Assembly: GCA_947623225.1 (NCBI GenBank)
Contig: CANQGO010000013.1
Coordinates: 1 to 49,811 of the forward strand
Source of the DNA: an uncultured Clostridia bacterium
GTDB lineage: Bacteria; Bacillota; Clostridia; Christensenellales; CAG-314
DNA length: 49,811 nt
Reading direction: 5' to 3'
In this document: piece by piece, positions 38,028 through 47,933 of the stretch
Layout: the number at the start of each line of letters is the position of its first letter
Position numbering within the stretch: the first letter of the stretch is position 1
Translations under genes and position numbers: made by a program
Notes under the pieces: generated by a model
What the model saw: only the letters and a program-made list of their open reading frames with translations
What the model was told of the DNA's origin: nothing
Database searches by the model: none

Positions 38028-39149
38028 TCAGTCTGCCTCGTCGTCCAGCAGATCGGCGAGGATGGAATTGATCACGTAGAACTTGTCCGCAGGCACGCGG
38101 ATATGACCTGCTTCCGAGCACAGGCAGCCGCGCTTTTCCAACTTCTCGGCGTGCGGAAAGAAGGCGTACAGATCCTTACCGTAGCGGCGGGCGAATTCGT
38201 CAAGGTTCACACCGCTCTCCAGCCGCAAGCCCAGCATCACAAACTCCTCCGCCTGCTCGTGCAGGGACACGGGCGTACTTGTGCGCAACTCCCCTATGGG
38301 CAGGGACATATACTGCCCTATATCTTGGGTGTTGACAAAGCGTACGTCATCCACGAAGCCGCTTGCCGACGCTCCGAAGGCGAAGTAGCGGCCCTCCTGC
38401 CAATAGTTCAGGTTGTGCAAGCACTCGTACCCTCTACGCGCGAAGTTGGATATCTCGTATCGGGCAAAGCCATGCTCCCGCAAAGTCGCGAGAGCCTCGT
38501 CGTACATATCTGCCATGCTGTCGTCGTCGAAGGGCGGCTGACCTGCCAGTCTGTCGCACAGGGCGGTATGCTCGTGCAGTTCCAGCGCGTACGCGCTCAC
38601 GTGGGTGACGGGCAACGAGGCTATCCTGTCGAGAGAACGGCGAAAGTCTGCCCTACTCTCCGGCAAGCCGATGATGAGGTCGGCGTTGATATTGTCCATG
38701 CCGCAGTTGCGCGCCAATTCCGTCGCGGCGAGGAAGTCGGCATAGTTATGCAAGCGGCCTATACGCTCGAGCGTGGCGTCGTTGACGCTCTGCAGTCCGA
38801 AACTGACTCTGTTCACGCCGTGGGCGGTGAGGCAGTCCAACAGTTCGCGTGTGGTACTCTCGGGATTGCACTCCACCGTCGTTTCCTTTAACTCCGACAA
38901 GTCGAAGTACTTGTCCAGGTCGCGCAGCAGTCCGTCGATATAGCGGACAGGCACCGACGAAGGGGTACCGCCGCCTATATACAGGGTGTATATGGGCTTG
39001 CTTCTGTCCGAGTACACAGCCATCTCCTGCGACAGCCGTCCGAAGTAGTCGGGAACGAGGGACATATCCGTACACGAGCAAAAAGCGCAGTAGCCGCACC
39101 GCGCTTTGCAGAAAGGGATATGTACATATATGGAATGGTTTTCGCTCAT
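38028..39149 (-). CDS. hemW: HemW-type radical SAM protein (heme chaperone family)
   Basis: A 373-aa radical SAM protein of the HemN/HemW group. The cluster motif is C14-x3-C18-x2-C21 followed by F23 and C24 (IPFCKARCGYCAFC), the HemW pattern. The N-terminus is short, without the extra residues of true HemN, so a heme chaperone role is preferred over coproporphyrinogen oxidase. YIGGGTPS and GLQSVNDATLERIGRLH are typical. It follows lepA in the same transcript, as in Bacillus, with an aldo/keto reductase inserted between. Confidence 0.92.
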   Translation of the reverse strand: MSENHSIYVHIPFCKARCGYCAFCSCTDMSLVPDYFGRLSQEMAVYSDRSKPIYTLYIGGGTPSSVPVRYIDGLLRDLDKYFDLSELKETTVECNPESTTRELLDCLTAHGVNRVSFGLQSVNDATLERIGRLHNYADFLAATELARNCGMDNINADLIIGLPESRADFRRSLDRIASLPVTHVSAYALELHEHTALCDRLAGQPPFDDDSMADMYDEALATLREHGFARYEISNFARRGYECLHNLNYWQEGRYFAFGASASGFVDDVRFVNTQDIGQYMSLPIGELRTSTPVSLHEQAEEFVMLGLRLESGVNLDEFARRYGKDLYAFFPHAEKLEKRGCLCSEAGHIRVPADKFYVINSILADLLDDEAD

Positions 39150-39155
39150 TTTGTT

Positions 39156-39980
39156 TCAGCTGCGCAGTCTGCGATAGGGTCCTATACCGTCCAGCGCGTC
39201 CAGTTTCGCCATATCTTCGTCGGATATGGCAAAGTCAACGGCGATATTTTGCTCTATACGCGCCTTGTTGACCGACTTGGGCAGGGGCAAAGTGCCGTTG
39301 CGCAGGCAGTAGGCGATGCACAATTGCGCTACGCTCACGTTGTAGCGTGCGGCGGTATCGGACAGGATATCGTTGTCCAATATGCTGCCCGTAGCCAGCG
39401 GCGAGTACGCCTCGACGAGTATACCGTTTTCCTGACAGAAAAATGTGGTCTCGCGCTGGGTATTGCCCACGAAGTAGCGGATCTGGTCGACGGCAGGCAT
39501 GACTCCCGTGTCCTCCAGCAGCGGACGGATGTCCGACGGAAGGAAGTTGGACACGCCTGCACAACGGACGAAGCCGCGTATCTGCAGTTCCAATATGGTG
39601 CGCCAGGCGATGATATTGCCCTCGGTGCAGTCCCTGCCTATGTCCGACCAGGGCCAGGGGGCGTGTATGAGGTACAGGTCCACATACTCCATGCCGAGAT
39701 TGCGCAGAGACTCCGTCAGGTGCGCCTCGGTGCCCTGCTCGTCCTTGATATGCGAGGGCAATTTGGTAGTAACGAATATCTCTTCGCGCGGGATACCGCT
39801 GTCGCGTATGGCTCTGCCCACGTCCGCTTCGTTGCCGTAGGCGTGCGCCGTATCTATATGGCGATAGCCGGCGTCCAGTGCCCAGCGAACCGCGCGGTAG
39901 CAGTCCTCCGGCGCGCTCTGCCAGGTGCCCAAGCCTACTGCCGGGATATCTATGCCGTCGTAAGTACGAAAATCTTTCAT
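39156..39980 (-). CDS. Aldo/keto reductase
   Basis: A 274-aa NADPH-dependent reductase of the AKR superfamily, probably AKR5-like. The active-site tetrad is visible: Asp and Tyr in HIDTAHAYGNE, Lys in VTTKLPS and His in LIHAPWP; GLGTWQ at the N-terminus and LPKSVNKARIEQN at the cofactor end also match. The substrate is not predictable. It lies 19 bases after lepA and six before hemW. Confidence 0.9.
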   Translation of the reverse strand: MKDFRTYDGIDIPAVGLGTWQSAPEDCYRAVRWALDAGYRHIDTAHAYGNEADVGRAIRDSGIPREEIFVTTKLPSHIKDEQGTEAHLTESLRNLGMEYVDLYLIHAPWPWSDIGRDCTEGNIIAWRTILELQIRGFVRCAGVSNFLPSDIRPLLEDTGVMPAVDQIRYFVGNTQRETTFFCQENGILVEAYSPLATGSILDNDILSDTAARYNVSVAQLCIAYCLRNGTLPLPKSVNKARIEQNIAVDFAISDEDMAKLDALDGIGPYRRLRS

Positions 39981-39999
39981 AACCTTGCCTCTGTATATA

Positions 40000-41799
40000 T
40001 CAGTCGTCTATTTTCAGAATGGACATAAACGCTTCGCTGGGCACGCTGACGGAGCCTACCTGGCGCATACGTTTCTTGCCCTCTTTCTGCTTCTCCAGCA
40101 GTTTCTTCTTGCGGGTGATATCGCCGCCGTAGCACTTGGCAAGCACGTCCTTGCGCAGGGCCTTGACGGTCTCGCGCGCTATGATCTTGTTGCCAATAGC
40201 CGCCTGTATGGGTATCTCGAACATTTGTCTCGGGATGGCGTCCTTGAGCTTCTCCGCCATCTGCCGACCGCGCGAGTAGGCGCGTTCCTCATTGACTATG
40301 ATGGACAGCGCGTCGCACACTTCGCCGTTGAGCAGCATATCCATACGCACCAGTTTGCCGGGTGTGAAACCCTTCAACTCGTAGTCCAGGCTGGCATAGC
40401 CGCGAGTACGGGACTTGAGGGAGTCGAAGAAGTTGTATATGATCTCGTTGAGCGGTATCTCGTAGGTGATCTTCACCCTGTGCTTGTCCAGATACGTCAT
40501 ATCTATGAAGGTGCCGCGCTTGTCCTGGCACAGTCCCATGACGTCGCCGACGTACTCGGGCGGAGAATACACCTCGGCGCGCACTATCGGCTCCTCGATA
40601 TGTTCTATAAGCGTAGGCGGCGGCAACTTGGTCGGGTTGTCTATCCACAGCACCTCGCCCTGCGTCGTGTACACCTTGTATACCACGCTGGGGGCTGTAG
40701 TCACCAGGTCGAGGTCGAACTCACGTTCCAGTCGCTCCTGTATGATCTCCATATGCAGCAGTCCGAGGAAGCCGCAACGGAATCCGAAGCCCAGAGCCAC
40801 CGAGGTATCCGGCTCGTATGTCAGGGAAGCGTCGTTCAGCTTGAGCTTTTCCAACGCGTCCTTCAGGTCGTTATACTTGCTGCCGTCCGCGGGGAATATG
40901 CCGCAGAACACCATAGGCTTGACCTCTTTGTAGCCGTGCAGCGGCTGCTCGCAGGGACGTGCTGCGTCGGTGACGGTGTCGCCCACCTTGGTGTCGGAGA
41001 CCGTCTTGATACTGGCGCAGATATACCCTACGTCGCCTGCACTCAAGCACTCCGTCGGGCGCATGGCAGGGGCGAATACGCCCACTTCCGTCACGTCGAA
41101 GGTCTTGCCTGCCGTGCGGAACATTTTGATCTGGGTGCCCACGCGCACCTGTCCGTCCACTATCCTGACGAAGATGATCACGCCCTTGTAGTTGTCGTAC
41201 TGGCAGTCGAATACCAATGCCTTCAAGGGGGCGGTCTCGTCGCCGCGGGGCGGCGGTATGAGATCTACTACCGCGTCCAGCACGTCGCGGATATTCAGTC
41301 CTTCCTTGGCAGACACCAGCGGAGCCGCACTTGCGTCCAGACCGATGGCGTCCTCTATCTCCTTCTTGGTCCCCTCTATATCCGCCGAGGGCAGATCTAT
41401 CTTGTTGATGACGGGGATGATCTCCAGATCGTTTTCCAGAGCGAGGTAGCAATTTGCCAACGTCTGCGCTTCCACACCCTGCGACGCGTCCACTACCAGC
41501 AACGCGCCTTCGCATGCGGCGAGCGAGCGGGACACTTCGTAGCTGAAGTCCACGTGTCCCGGGGTGTCTATAAGGTTGAGCGTGTACACCACGCCGTCCT
41601 TTTCGTAATGCATGATGACGGGGGTCAACTTGATGGTGATGCCCCGTTCGCGTTCTATATCCATAGAGTCCAGCAGCTGCGCTTCCATATCCCGCTTGGC
41701 GACCTGTCCCGTGTACTCCATCAGGCGGTCGGCGAGGGTGCTCTTGCCGTGGTCTATGTGGGCTATTATGCAAAAATTGCGTGTGGTTTCCTGTGACAT
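40000..41799 (-). CDS. lepA: Elongation factor 4 (LepA)
   Basis: A 599-aa translational GTPase that can back-translocate ribosomes and aid 30S biogenesis. G1 is [10 protein letters not shown]3 DTPGHVDF and G4 NKID; the EF-G-like domains follow, and the C-terminal domain specific to LepA ends [23 protein letters not shown] 41799 leaves seven residues before [11 protein letters not shown], as expected. No spaced ribosome-binding site exists, and a TATAAT sits six bases upstream, so the mRNA is predicted to be leaderless. It heads the lepA-akr-hemW operon. Confidence 0.95.
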   Translation of the reverse strand: MSQETTRNFCIIAHIDHGKSTLADRLMEYTGQVAKRDMEAQLLDSMDIERERGITIKLTPVIMHYEKDGVVYTLNLIDTPGHVDFSYEVSRSLAACEGALLVVDASQGVEAQTLANCYLALENDLEIIPVINKIDLPSADIEGTKKEIEDAIGLDASAAPLVSAKEGLNIRDVLDAVVDLIPPPRGDETAPLKALVFDCQYDNYKGVIIFVRIVDGQVRVGTQIKMFRTAGKTFDVTEVGVFAPAMRPTECLSAGDVGYICASIKTVSDTKVGDTVTDAARPCEQPLHGYKEVKPMVFCGIFPADGSKYNDLKDALEKLKLNDASLTYEPDTSVALGFGFRCGFLGLLHMEIIQERLEREFDLDLVTTAPSVVYKVYTTQGEVLWIDNPTKLPPPTLIEHIEEPIVRAEVYSPPEYVGDVMGLCQDKRGTFIDMTYLDKHRVKITYEIPLNEIIYNFFDSLKSRTRGYASLDYELKGFTPGKLVRMDMLLNGEVCDALSIIVNEERAYSRGRQMAEKLKDAIPRQMFEIPIQAAIGNKIIARETVKALRKDVLAKCYGGDITRKKKLLEKQKEGKKRMRQVGSVSVPSEAFMSILKIDD

Positions 41800-41805
41800 A
41801 CCTTC

Positions 41806-41834
41806 ATTATACAGTAATTCTCCGTTTTTGTCTA
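41806..41834 (-). promoter_or_regulatory. lepA promoter, -10 six bases from the start codon
   Basis: On the minus strand, TAGACA (41829-41834), a 17-bp spacer and TATAAT (41806-41811). The predicted first base is the A of the lepA ATG. Confidence 0.7.
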
Positions 41835-41916
41835 TGAGTTGCATTATTTTTGTACTCTGTCGAGTGGCTATACGGGGCGAGGACAATATATGTAGAGGAA
41901 AAGTATATATATTTTA

Positions 41917-41945
41917 TTGCAAAAAAGTCAAAGACATATTATAAT
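41917..41945 (+). promoter_or_regulatory. Promoter of the GDPD / repeat-protein operon
   Basis: TTGCAA (41917-41922), a 17-bp spacer and TATAAT (41940-41945). The start is near 41952. It diverges from the lepA promoter within a 180-bp gap. Confidence 0.78.
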
Positions 41946-41980
41946 GTATAATTGATAATTTATAAGCGAGGCGAACTACA

Positions 41981-42730
41981 TTGGTCAGGCAAGAATACAG
42001 TTGGTTGACGGATACGTACGTGGCGCACCGCGGACTGTTCGACAACGCGGCTCTTCCGGAGAACTCACTGCCCGCATTTGAGAGGGCGGCGAGGGAAGGA
42101 TATGCCATAGAGACGGACGTGCAGATGACCGCCGACGGCGTGCTTGTGGTATTCCACGACGATACTCTCCTGCGCATGACGGGAGCCGAAGGCAAAGTGT
42201 CGGACAGGACGCTGGAGCAGTTGCGGCAGTTGCGGTTGCTGGACACGGACTGCGTGATACCCACCTTCGAAGAGTTTCTGACGGCGGCGGACGGCGTGAA
42301 TATAGTCGTAGAGATCAAGCCGCACGAGCGCGTGGGCGAGGTGGAAGCCAAGACGTACGAGAGGCTGCGCACCTACAAGGGGCACTACTGCGTGGAGTCG
42401 TTTGACCCGCGGGTGATACGCTGGTTCAGAGTGCACGCGCCGGAGGTGATACGCGGACAGCTGTCCTGCTCATTCGAGGGGATGCCGCCGCTGAAGAAGC
42501 GACTGCTCAGAGATCTGAAACTATGCAGGTGGAACGGCAGTCAGTTCATAGCCTATGACGCATCCATAATACGCACAAACAAGGCGGTCAGGCGGTGGGC
42601 GAAGCGCGTACCCATACTGTGCTGGACGATACGTTCGCAGGAGCAGTTGGACGCGCTGGAAGACTGCTTCGACAATATAATATTCGATTCGTTTCTGCCC
42701 GAGCGGCGGGACAAGCAACATACGAGGTAA
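41981..42730 (+). CDS. Glycerophosphodiester phosphodiesterase
   Basis: A 249-aa GDPD TIM-barrel enzyme that cleaves glycerophosphodiesters to glycerol 3-phosphate and an alcohol. The catalytic set is present: H16-R17 in YVAHRGLFDN, ENSLPAFERA, the metal ligands E44 and D46 in AIETDVQMT, and H59 in VVFHDDTL. IVVEIKPHE supplies a further ligand. No signal peptide is seen, so it is probably cytoplasmic. The start is a TTG with GAGG nine bases upstream. It is followed after three bases by the giant repeat protein, sharing its promoter. Confidence 0.92.
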   Translation: MVRQEYSWLTDTYVAHRGLFDNAALPENSLPAFERAAREGYAIETDVQMTADGVLVVFHDDTLLRMTGAEGKVSDRTLEQLRQLRLLDTDCVIPTFEEFLTAADGVNIVVEIKPHERVGEVEAKTYERLRTYKGHYCVESFDPRVIRWFRVHAPEVIRGQLSCSFEGMPPLKKRLLRDLKLCRWNGSQFIAYDASIIRTNKAVRRWAKRVPILCWTIRSQEQLDALEDCFDNIIFDSFLPERRDKQHTR

Positions 42731-42733
42731 ATT

Positions 42734-45700
42734 ATGGGAAGAAGGATCTTGGCATTCTTTTTGGGAATGATATTCGGCATTATATTCCTGGTGGGGTCTC
42801 TTGCCGGAGGGCTTCTCATTATGGCGACGGTCATCAAACCGGCAGATCTGTCCGCCGAGAGCAGCAAGTATCTCGGCGATCTGGCGCAGTTGTCGCTATT
42901 GGATATCTACAAGAGCGTGAGCGAACTCTACCGCAACAAGGTAGGCGTGACTGACGCAGAGGGCAAGTACTACACCTTCGGCGAATTTTGCGAGAACTAT
43001 CACATAAACCCGAACGACCTGTTCGGGGGCAAAGAGGTGCCGCAGGAAGTGCTGGACGTGCCCATATTCGAACTCATCGGCGGAGACAGGGATCAGGCGC
43101 AGAATCAGATACGAGTCAGCGTGATACCTGCCCTGCTGAACATGTTTATGGGCGGCGGCACGGGCGAGGACGGCAGTGCCAATGCCATGTTCCCGGACAG
43201 CGTGTTGGAGAAGCTCTCCGCCTACTCCATCGTGGATCTGAAGGGCGAAGGCGGTATCGCGACGGTATTCTCCGACGTGCGCATAGCGGAAGTGGCTATG
43301 GGCATGCTGCCGCTGGAGCGCACCGACGACAATGCCATGATGTGGGCTGTCGGTCAAGCCAAGTTGGGACCCATACTGGGCGGAATAGACGGCAACGTCT
43401 TGCTGCAATTCCTCGACGGCGGCGCGTTCGACGAGATGGGCAGACTGCCGCTGGTGTCCATGCTGGGCAACAGCAGTCAGATACTCAACGCATTTCTCAA
43501 AAACAAAGCCATCGCGGACATGATAGACGCCGAGGGCAATCTGAACCCCGACACCATCATCAACAGCGTCTATCTCGGCGAGATAGTAGGCTTGCAGCGT
43601 GACGAGTTGTCCGAGGAAGAGACAGAGACATTTTGGGAAACGGGCATATCGAGCGACACGCTCACATTGCTCGAGAATGACGAACAATACGCTCTGCGTA
43701 CCGAGGACGGGACATTCTCCGCCAAGCAGACCTGCAACAGCGAGGAAGAGGACCACGTCCATGACATAAACTGCTTCGGGTTCGTGTGGTACAGCACCAC
43801 CGCCACCGAGGAAGGCGCGGACACCGACCTCGTGCTGGAGGACGGACGCTATCCGCTGGCTACGGGCATATATGCAGCCATAGCCGACGTCACCATCGGC
43901 TCGCTCACGGGCGGCGACAGCAATGCGCTCGTGGACAAACTGATGGACGTACCGCTGAACGAACTGCTGGAGGGACAGGAGATGAGCGGCATATTTGCCA
44001 ACATTTCCGATATGACCATCGGCGAACTCATCAACGGCGGCATAGACAATATGTACCTGGGCGATCTGCTGGGATTCAAGCGCAATGAGATATCCGCTCC
44101 CGAAGGCGACATACTGCCGCTGTACAAGAGCGAACCGCACGAGGACGGAGACAAGCCCGTCAAGTACGTCGTTATGAACGAGGACGGCACGGTAGCGGGA
44201 CTGTCACCCGACGGCAAAGTGTGGTACGAGGGTGAGATCACCTGTGCCAAAGAGGTGCACGAGCACACGGCTGAGTGCGGCGTCGCGGACGAAGAGGGCA
44301 ACTATCCCTGCGGCAAGGAGCAGCACGCGCACGACGTGGCAGGCTGCTACGGCTACGTCTGGTACGAGAAGTGCGAAGAGGCGCACGAACACGAGGGCGA
44401 GTTGGTCATAGATGACGAGCACTACGTACGTGCCGAGGGCATGATGGCGAAGATAAGCGACAAGCAGATATCCGAACTGAGCGATCTGGACGATCTCATC
44501 AAGGAGTTGACTCTCGCCGACGTGCTGGGCAAGGACGTTCCGGACATTCTGAAAGGGCTAAAAGACGTGCCCATCGGCGAACTGAACGACGCCATCAACG
44601 ATCTGTATCTCGGCGAATTGCTCTCCTTCCGCCGCAGACCGCTGAGCGATGACGAGTTGGCTCATTACGACAAAACGGTACAAGACATAGAAGGTAAAGA
44701 TATAGAAGGTATCCTCGCCAAGCAGGACGAGGACGGCAACATTACCGGCAACGCCAAGTTGGACGGCGAGGTATGGTACGAGGCGCAATTCAACTGCATC
44801 GACGACGAGCACAAGCACGACGAGGCTTGCTACGACGGCGAAGGACAGTTGACCTGCACCATCGAGGAGCACGCGCATGACGCTAACTGCTACGGTTACG
44901 TATGGTACGAGAAGTGCGAAGAGGCGCACGAGCACGATGGCGAGTGGCTACCCGTCGAGGACAACGACGAAGGCAACTACTACGTGCCCGCTGGCGGCAT
45001 GATGGGCAAACTCGCCGACGAGCAGGTCAAGAACCTCGGCAAGTTGGACGAGACCGCCAAGAAATTGACGCTTGCCGACGTGCTGGGCGACGACATTCCC
45101 GCCATGCTCAAGTCTCTCAAGGATACGCCCATCGGCAAACTGGACACCGCCATAGACACGCTCTATCTGGGGCAGCTGCTCGAGTATCGCAGAAAGGACA
45201 GTTCCGAGATAGCGGACTTCGAAACCTACACCACCGACGTCGTCACGGACGAAGCGGGCAATGCGCTTGTACGTTCCAACGGCGACGGCAAGTATGTACG
45301 CGCCGACGGCAAAGTATGGTACGAGGCGCAACTGACCTGCACGGACGAGGAGCACACGCACAGCGACGAGTGCTATGACGCGGAAGGCAATATCATCTGC
45401 GGCAAAGAGGAGCACGCGCACGACGAGACCTGCTACGGCTACGTATGGTACAAGAAGTGCGAAGAATCGCACGAGCACGAAGGCGAATGGGTACCCGTCG
45501 AGGACAACCAAGAAGGCGACCGCTATATCGTCGCCGACGGAATGATGGGCAAACTTGCCAACGAGCAGGTGAAGAACCTCGGAAATCTAAACGATACCGT
45601 GCAGACATTCACCCTGCAGGACGTGCTGGGCGACAGCGTTCCGGATATGCTCAAGGGTATCAAGGATACTCAGATCAAGGACCTCAACGACGCTATCAAC

Positions 45701-47854
45701 GGCGTATACCTCGGCGACTTCCTCAGCTACCGCCGCAGACCCGTTGCGGATCCCGAAAGTTATACCGCCCAAGTGTACACCGAGGGCAAAGTGACCGTAC
45801 GCGTGAGCGAGGACGGCTCCGTCGCCATGACGGACGAGGGCAAGGACTGGTACGAAGCGGTACTGACCTGCGACTCCAAGGAAGCCGAACACGAGCACGG
45901 CGTCAGCTGCTACGGCTACGTCTGGTACGAGAAGTGCGAAAACGCCGAAGATGGACACGACCACTCAGGCGAGTGGCAACCCACCGAAGATAACGAAGAA
46001 GGCTTGTACTACGTTCCCACCGAGGGCATGATGGCTAAACTTGCCCGCGAGAAGGTGGGCGACATGGGCAAACTGGACGAGACGGTACAGAAGTTCACAT
46101 TGGAGGACGTGCTGGGCGACAGCGTTCCCGACATGCTCAAGAGTATCAAGGATACGCAGATCAAGGACCTCAACGCCGCCATCAACGGCATGTACCTCGG
46201 AGACTTCTTGCAATATCGCCGCAGACCGCTGGCGGAGTTGACGTGTAACGAACTCGACCACTACTCCACCGACGTTCCCACTACAGGCGACGAGGACGCC
46301 TACGAGGTAAAGACCGACGGCACCGCCGATATCAAGCGGGACGGCGAGCACTGGTACGAGGCGCAACTGACCTGCACGGACACGACGAGCGAGCACGAGC
46401 ACAACACCGCTTGCTACGGTTTCGTATGGTACAAGAAGTGCGAACTTACAGAAGAGCACGACCACTCGGGCGAGTGGCAGCCGACCAAGGACAACAAGGA
46501 CAACGACTACTATGTGATAGCCGACGGCATGATGGGCAAACTTGCCGACGAGAAGGTGGACGACCTCGGCAACCTGAATGACACCATTCAAAAATTCACG
46601 CTGCGCGACGTCATGGGCGAAAATATTCCCAATTCCCTCACTTCTCTCGCCGACGTTCCGCTGAGCGGGCTTGGCTCCGCCATAGACGGCATGTATCTCG
46701 GCGCATTCCTGCAATACGTCAAGAAGCCGGTAAATGTTGCCTACTACACCGATGAGGTAGAGGGCTGCGACGGCAAAGTCAAGACAAACGGCACCGCCTA
46801 CGCCATGCAGGACAGCGACGGCAAGTGGTATGACGCCGCGCTCAACTGCATTGTCGATGATGCTGAGCACACGCATACGCTCGACTGCTACCGCTTCAAT
46901 TGGTATACGCTGGAATGTACGCTCCCCGGCGAACACACCACCGACGACACTCACACGGACGACTGCTATAAGGCGGCGGACAAGTTGATAGGCAGACTGT
47001 CCCGTCTCAAGGTCAACGAACTGACCGGACAGCAGATAATCGACACCGTTAACGACACTCCGCTGGGCGACGTGCTGACGTTGGACAACGCCAACGGCTT
47101 GCTCAAGGAACTTGCCGAGGTCAAGATAGGCGACCTGAGCAGTGAGTTGGACGCCATATACGTCGGTATAGCCATGAACTACAAGCGCAAAGAGATGGCA
47201 GTAAGTAAAGATTCGCTGGGGCTCGTGGTAGCGGACGAGACGGAAAGCCGTGCTCGCAAGGATAAGATATATAAGGACAAGTCCGACCCGAGCAAACTGT
47301 ACTACTACGACACCAAGCACGAGATATTCTACGAAGCGCAACTGTGCTGCCTGCACGAGAGCGAACACGCCGAGGGCGGACACACCTTCAGCTGCTATGG
47401 CTTCGTGTGGTACGAGTGCTCCTACCCTGCTGACACAGAAGGTCACGAACACGGCGTCGACACGGAAGGGGACTCCTACACCTGCAAGATAGTTGTAGGT
47501 CTGAACGGCAAGTTGGCAAACCTGCGCATAGACGAACTCAACGGTACGCACATGTCGGATCTGGCAAAGAGCCTGACTATCAGGGATCTTATGGACAGCG
47601 GTATGTTGGATCTGCAACCAGATAATATTGCATTGCTTTCCATTATGTTCGATAAGGACTGCCCCAAAGGCTGCAGTTTCTCGGACTATCTGATAAACGG
47701 TAAAGGCGATCCTGTAACGTATTGGCAAAACAAGCATGGCAGCGCACCGGACGATGAACATGGTCTGGGATGGGAAAACGAATTGCTTGTCAACTTCATC
47801 AATTCCTTGCTTGGCATGATTAAAAACATTAGTTTCCCCGGGTTCGGCGGCTGA
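42734..47854 (+). CDS. 1706-aa membrane-anchored protein with eight Cys/His modules
   Basis: I do not recognise a named family. The protein has one N-terminal membrane segment (residues 6-34) after a basic start, so about 1,670 residues should lie outside the cell. After a unique region (35-270) come eight modules of 155-186 residues. Each has a helical part ending in a YLG motif (at about 280, 441, 625, 811, 992, 1154, 1321; YVG at 1476), then after a variable linker a cluster of Cys and His: C-x(7-10)-H-x-H-x(2-4)-C, in modules 2-4 doubled by a second CGKEEHAHDETC-like unit, then YGYVWY and KCEE-x-HEHEGE. No LPXTG anchor or second membrane helix is present at the C-terminus. The clusters suggest binding of zinc or another metal. 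GAGG six bases before ATG 42734 sets the start. An external scaffold or metal sponge is inferred, not shown. Confidence 0.75.
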   Translation: MGRRILAFFLGMIFGIIFLVGSLAGGLLIMATVIKPADLSAESSKYLGDLAQLSLLDIYKSVSELYRNKVGVTDAEGKYYTFGEFCENYHINPNDLFGGKEVPQEVLDVPIFELIGGDRDQAQNQIRVSVIPALLNMFMGGGTGEDGSANAMFPDSVLEKLSAYSIVDLKGEGGIATVFSDVRIAEVAMGMLPLERTDDNAMMWAVGQAKLGPILGGIDGNVLLQFLDGGAFDEMGRLPLVSMLGNSSQILNAFLKNKAIADMIDAEGNLNPDTIINSVYLGEIVGLQRDELSEEETETFWETGISSDTLTLLENDEQYALRTEDGTFSAKQTCNSEEEDHVHDINCFGFVWYSTTATEEGADTDLVLEDGRYPLATGIYAAIADVTIGSLTGGDSNALVDKLMDVPLNELLEGQEMSGIFANISDMTIGELINGGIDNMYLGDLLGFKRNEISAPEGDILPLYKSEPHEDGDKPVKYVVMNEDGTVAGLSPDGKVWYEGEITCAKEVHEHTAECGVADEEGNYPCGKEQHAHDVAGCYGYVWYEKCEEAHEHEGELVIDDEHYVRAEGMMAKISDKQISELSDLDDLIKELTLADVLGKDVPDILKGLKDVPIGELNDAINDLYLGELLSFRRRPLSDDELAHYDKTVQDIEGKDIEGILAKQDEDGNITGNAKLDGEVWYEAQFNCIDDEHKHDEACYDGEGQLTCTIEEHAHDANCYGYVWYEKCEEAHEHDGEWLPVEDNDEGNYYVPAGGMMGKLADEQVKNLGKLDETAKKLTLADVLGDDIPAMLKSLKDTPIGKLDTAIDTLYLGQLLEYRRKDSSEIADFETYTTDVVTDEAGNALVRSNGDGKYVRADGKVWYEAQLTCTDEEHTHSDECYDAEGNIICGKEEHAHDETCYGYVWYKKCEESHEHEGEWVPVEDNQEGDRYIVADGMMGKLANEQVKNLGNLNDTVQTFTLQDVLGDSVPDMLKGIKDTQIKDLNDAINGVYLGDFLSYRRRPVADPESYTAQVYTEGKVTVRVSEDGSVAMTDEGKDWYEAVLTCDSKEAEHEHGVSCYGYVWYEKCENAEDGHDHSGEWQPTEDNEEGLYYVPTEGMMAKLAREKVGDMGKLDETVQKFTLEDVLGDSVPDMLKSIKDTQIKDLNAAINGMYLGDFLQYRRRPLAELTCNELDHYSTDVPTTGDEDAYEVKTDGTADIKRDGEHWYEAQLTCTDTTSEHEHNTACYGFVWYKKCELTEEHDHSGEWQPTKDNKDNDYYVIADGMMGKLADEKVDDLGNLNDTIQKFTLRDVMGENIPNSLTSLADVPLSGLGSAIDGMYLGAFLQYVKKPVNVAYYTDEVEGCDGKVKTNGTAYAMQDSDGKWYDAALNCIVDDAEHTHTLDCYRFNWYTLECTLPGEHTTDDTHTDDCYKAADKLIGRLSRLKVNELTGQQIIDTVNDTPLGDVLTLDNANGLLKELAEVKIGDLSSELDAIYVGIAMNYKRKEMAVSKDSLGLVVADETESRARKDKIYKDKSDPSKLYYYDTKHEIFYEAQLCCLHESEHAEGGHTFSCYGFVWYECSYPADTEGHEHGVDTEGDSYTCKIVVGLNGKLANLRIDELNGTHMSDLAKSLTIRDLMDSGMLDLQPDNIALLSIMFDKDCPKGCSFSDYLINGKGDPVTYWQNKHGSAPDDEHGLGWENELLVNFINSLLGMIKNISFPGFGG
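43568..47485 (+). repeat. Eight-module internal repeat of the 1706-aa gene
   Basis: Modules centre on the YLG motif and the Cys/His cluster. Cluster cysteines: 334/347; 504/515/526/538/547; 688/699/708/719/728; 869/880/889/900/909; 1046/1059/1068; 1214/1227/1236; 1372/1385/1395/1411; 1539/1554/1562/1584. The middle copies are the most alike, as expected for expansion by recombination from within. Confidence 0.8.
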
Positions 47855-47886
47855 GCCGTTACAACTTAAAATAACGCAAAAAAAAG

Positions 47887-47915
47887 CGTCTCTCTCACTG
47901 CGAGGGAGACGTTTT
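47887..47915. terminator. Terminator between the giant gene and the FAD gene
   Basis: CGTCTCTCTC-ACTGC-GAGGGAGACG (47887-47911, one G-U pair), with A8 before and T4 after. It can serve both convergent genes. Confidence 0.85.
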
Positions 47916-47933
47916 CGTATATTTATGGGTATA

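Noticed and set aside
37885-38121. 78-codon minus-strand frame after hemW
   Set aside because: It overlaps the hemW 3' end, has no ribosome-binding site and includes the palindrome and promoter region of lysR.
43568-47485. Reading the Cys/His clusters as DNA-binding zinc fingers
   Set aside because: The protein has an N-terminal membrane helix and should be external, the spacing does not match C2H2 fingers, and the modules are very acidic.
45965-47761. 598-codon minus-strand frame inside the giant gene
   Set aside because: It mirrors the repeats of the plus-strand gene, with no ribosome-binding site and no recognisable domain.
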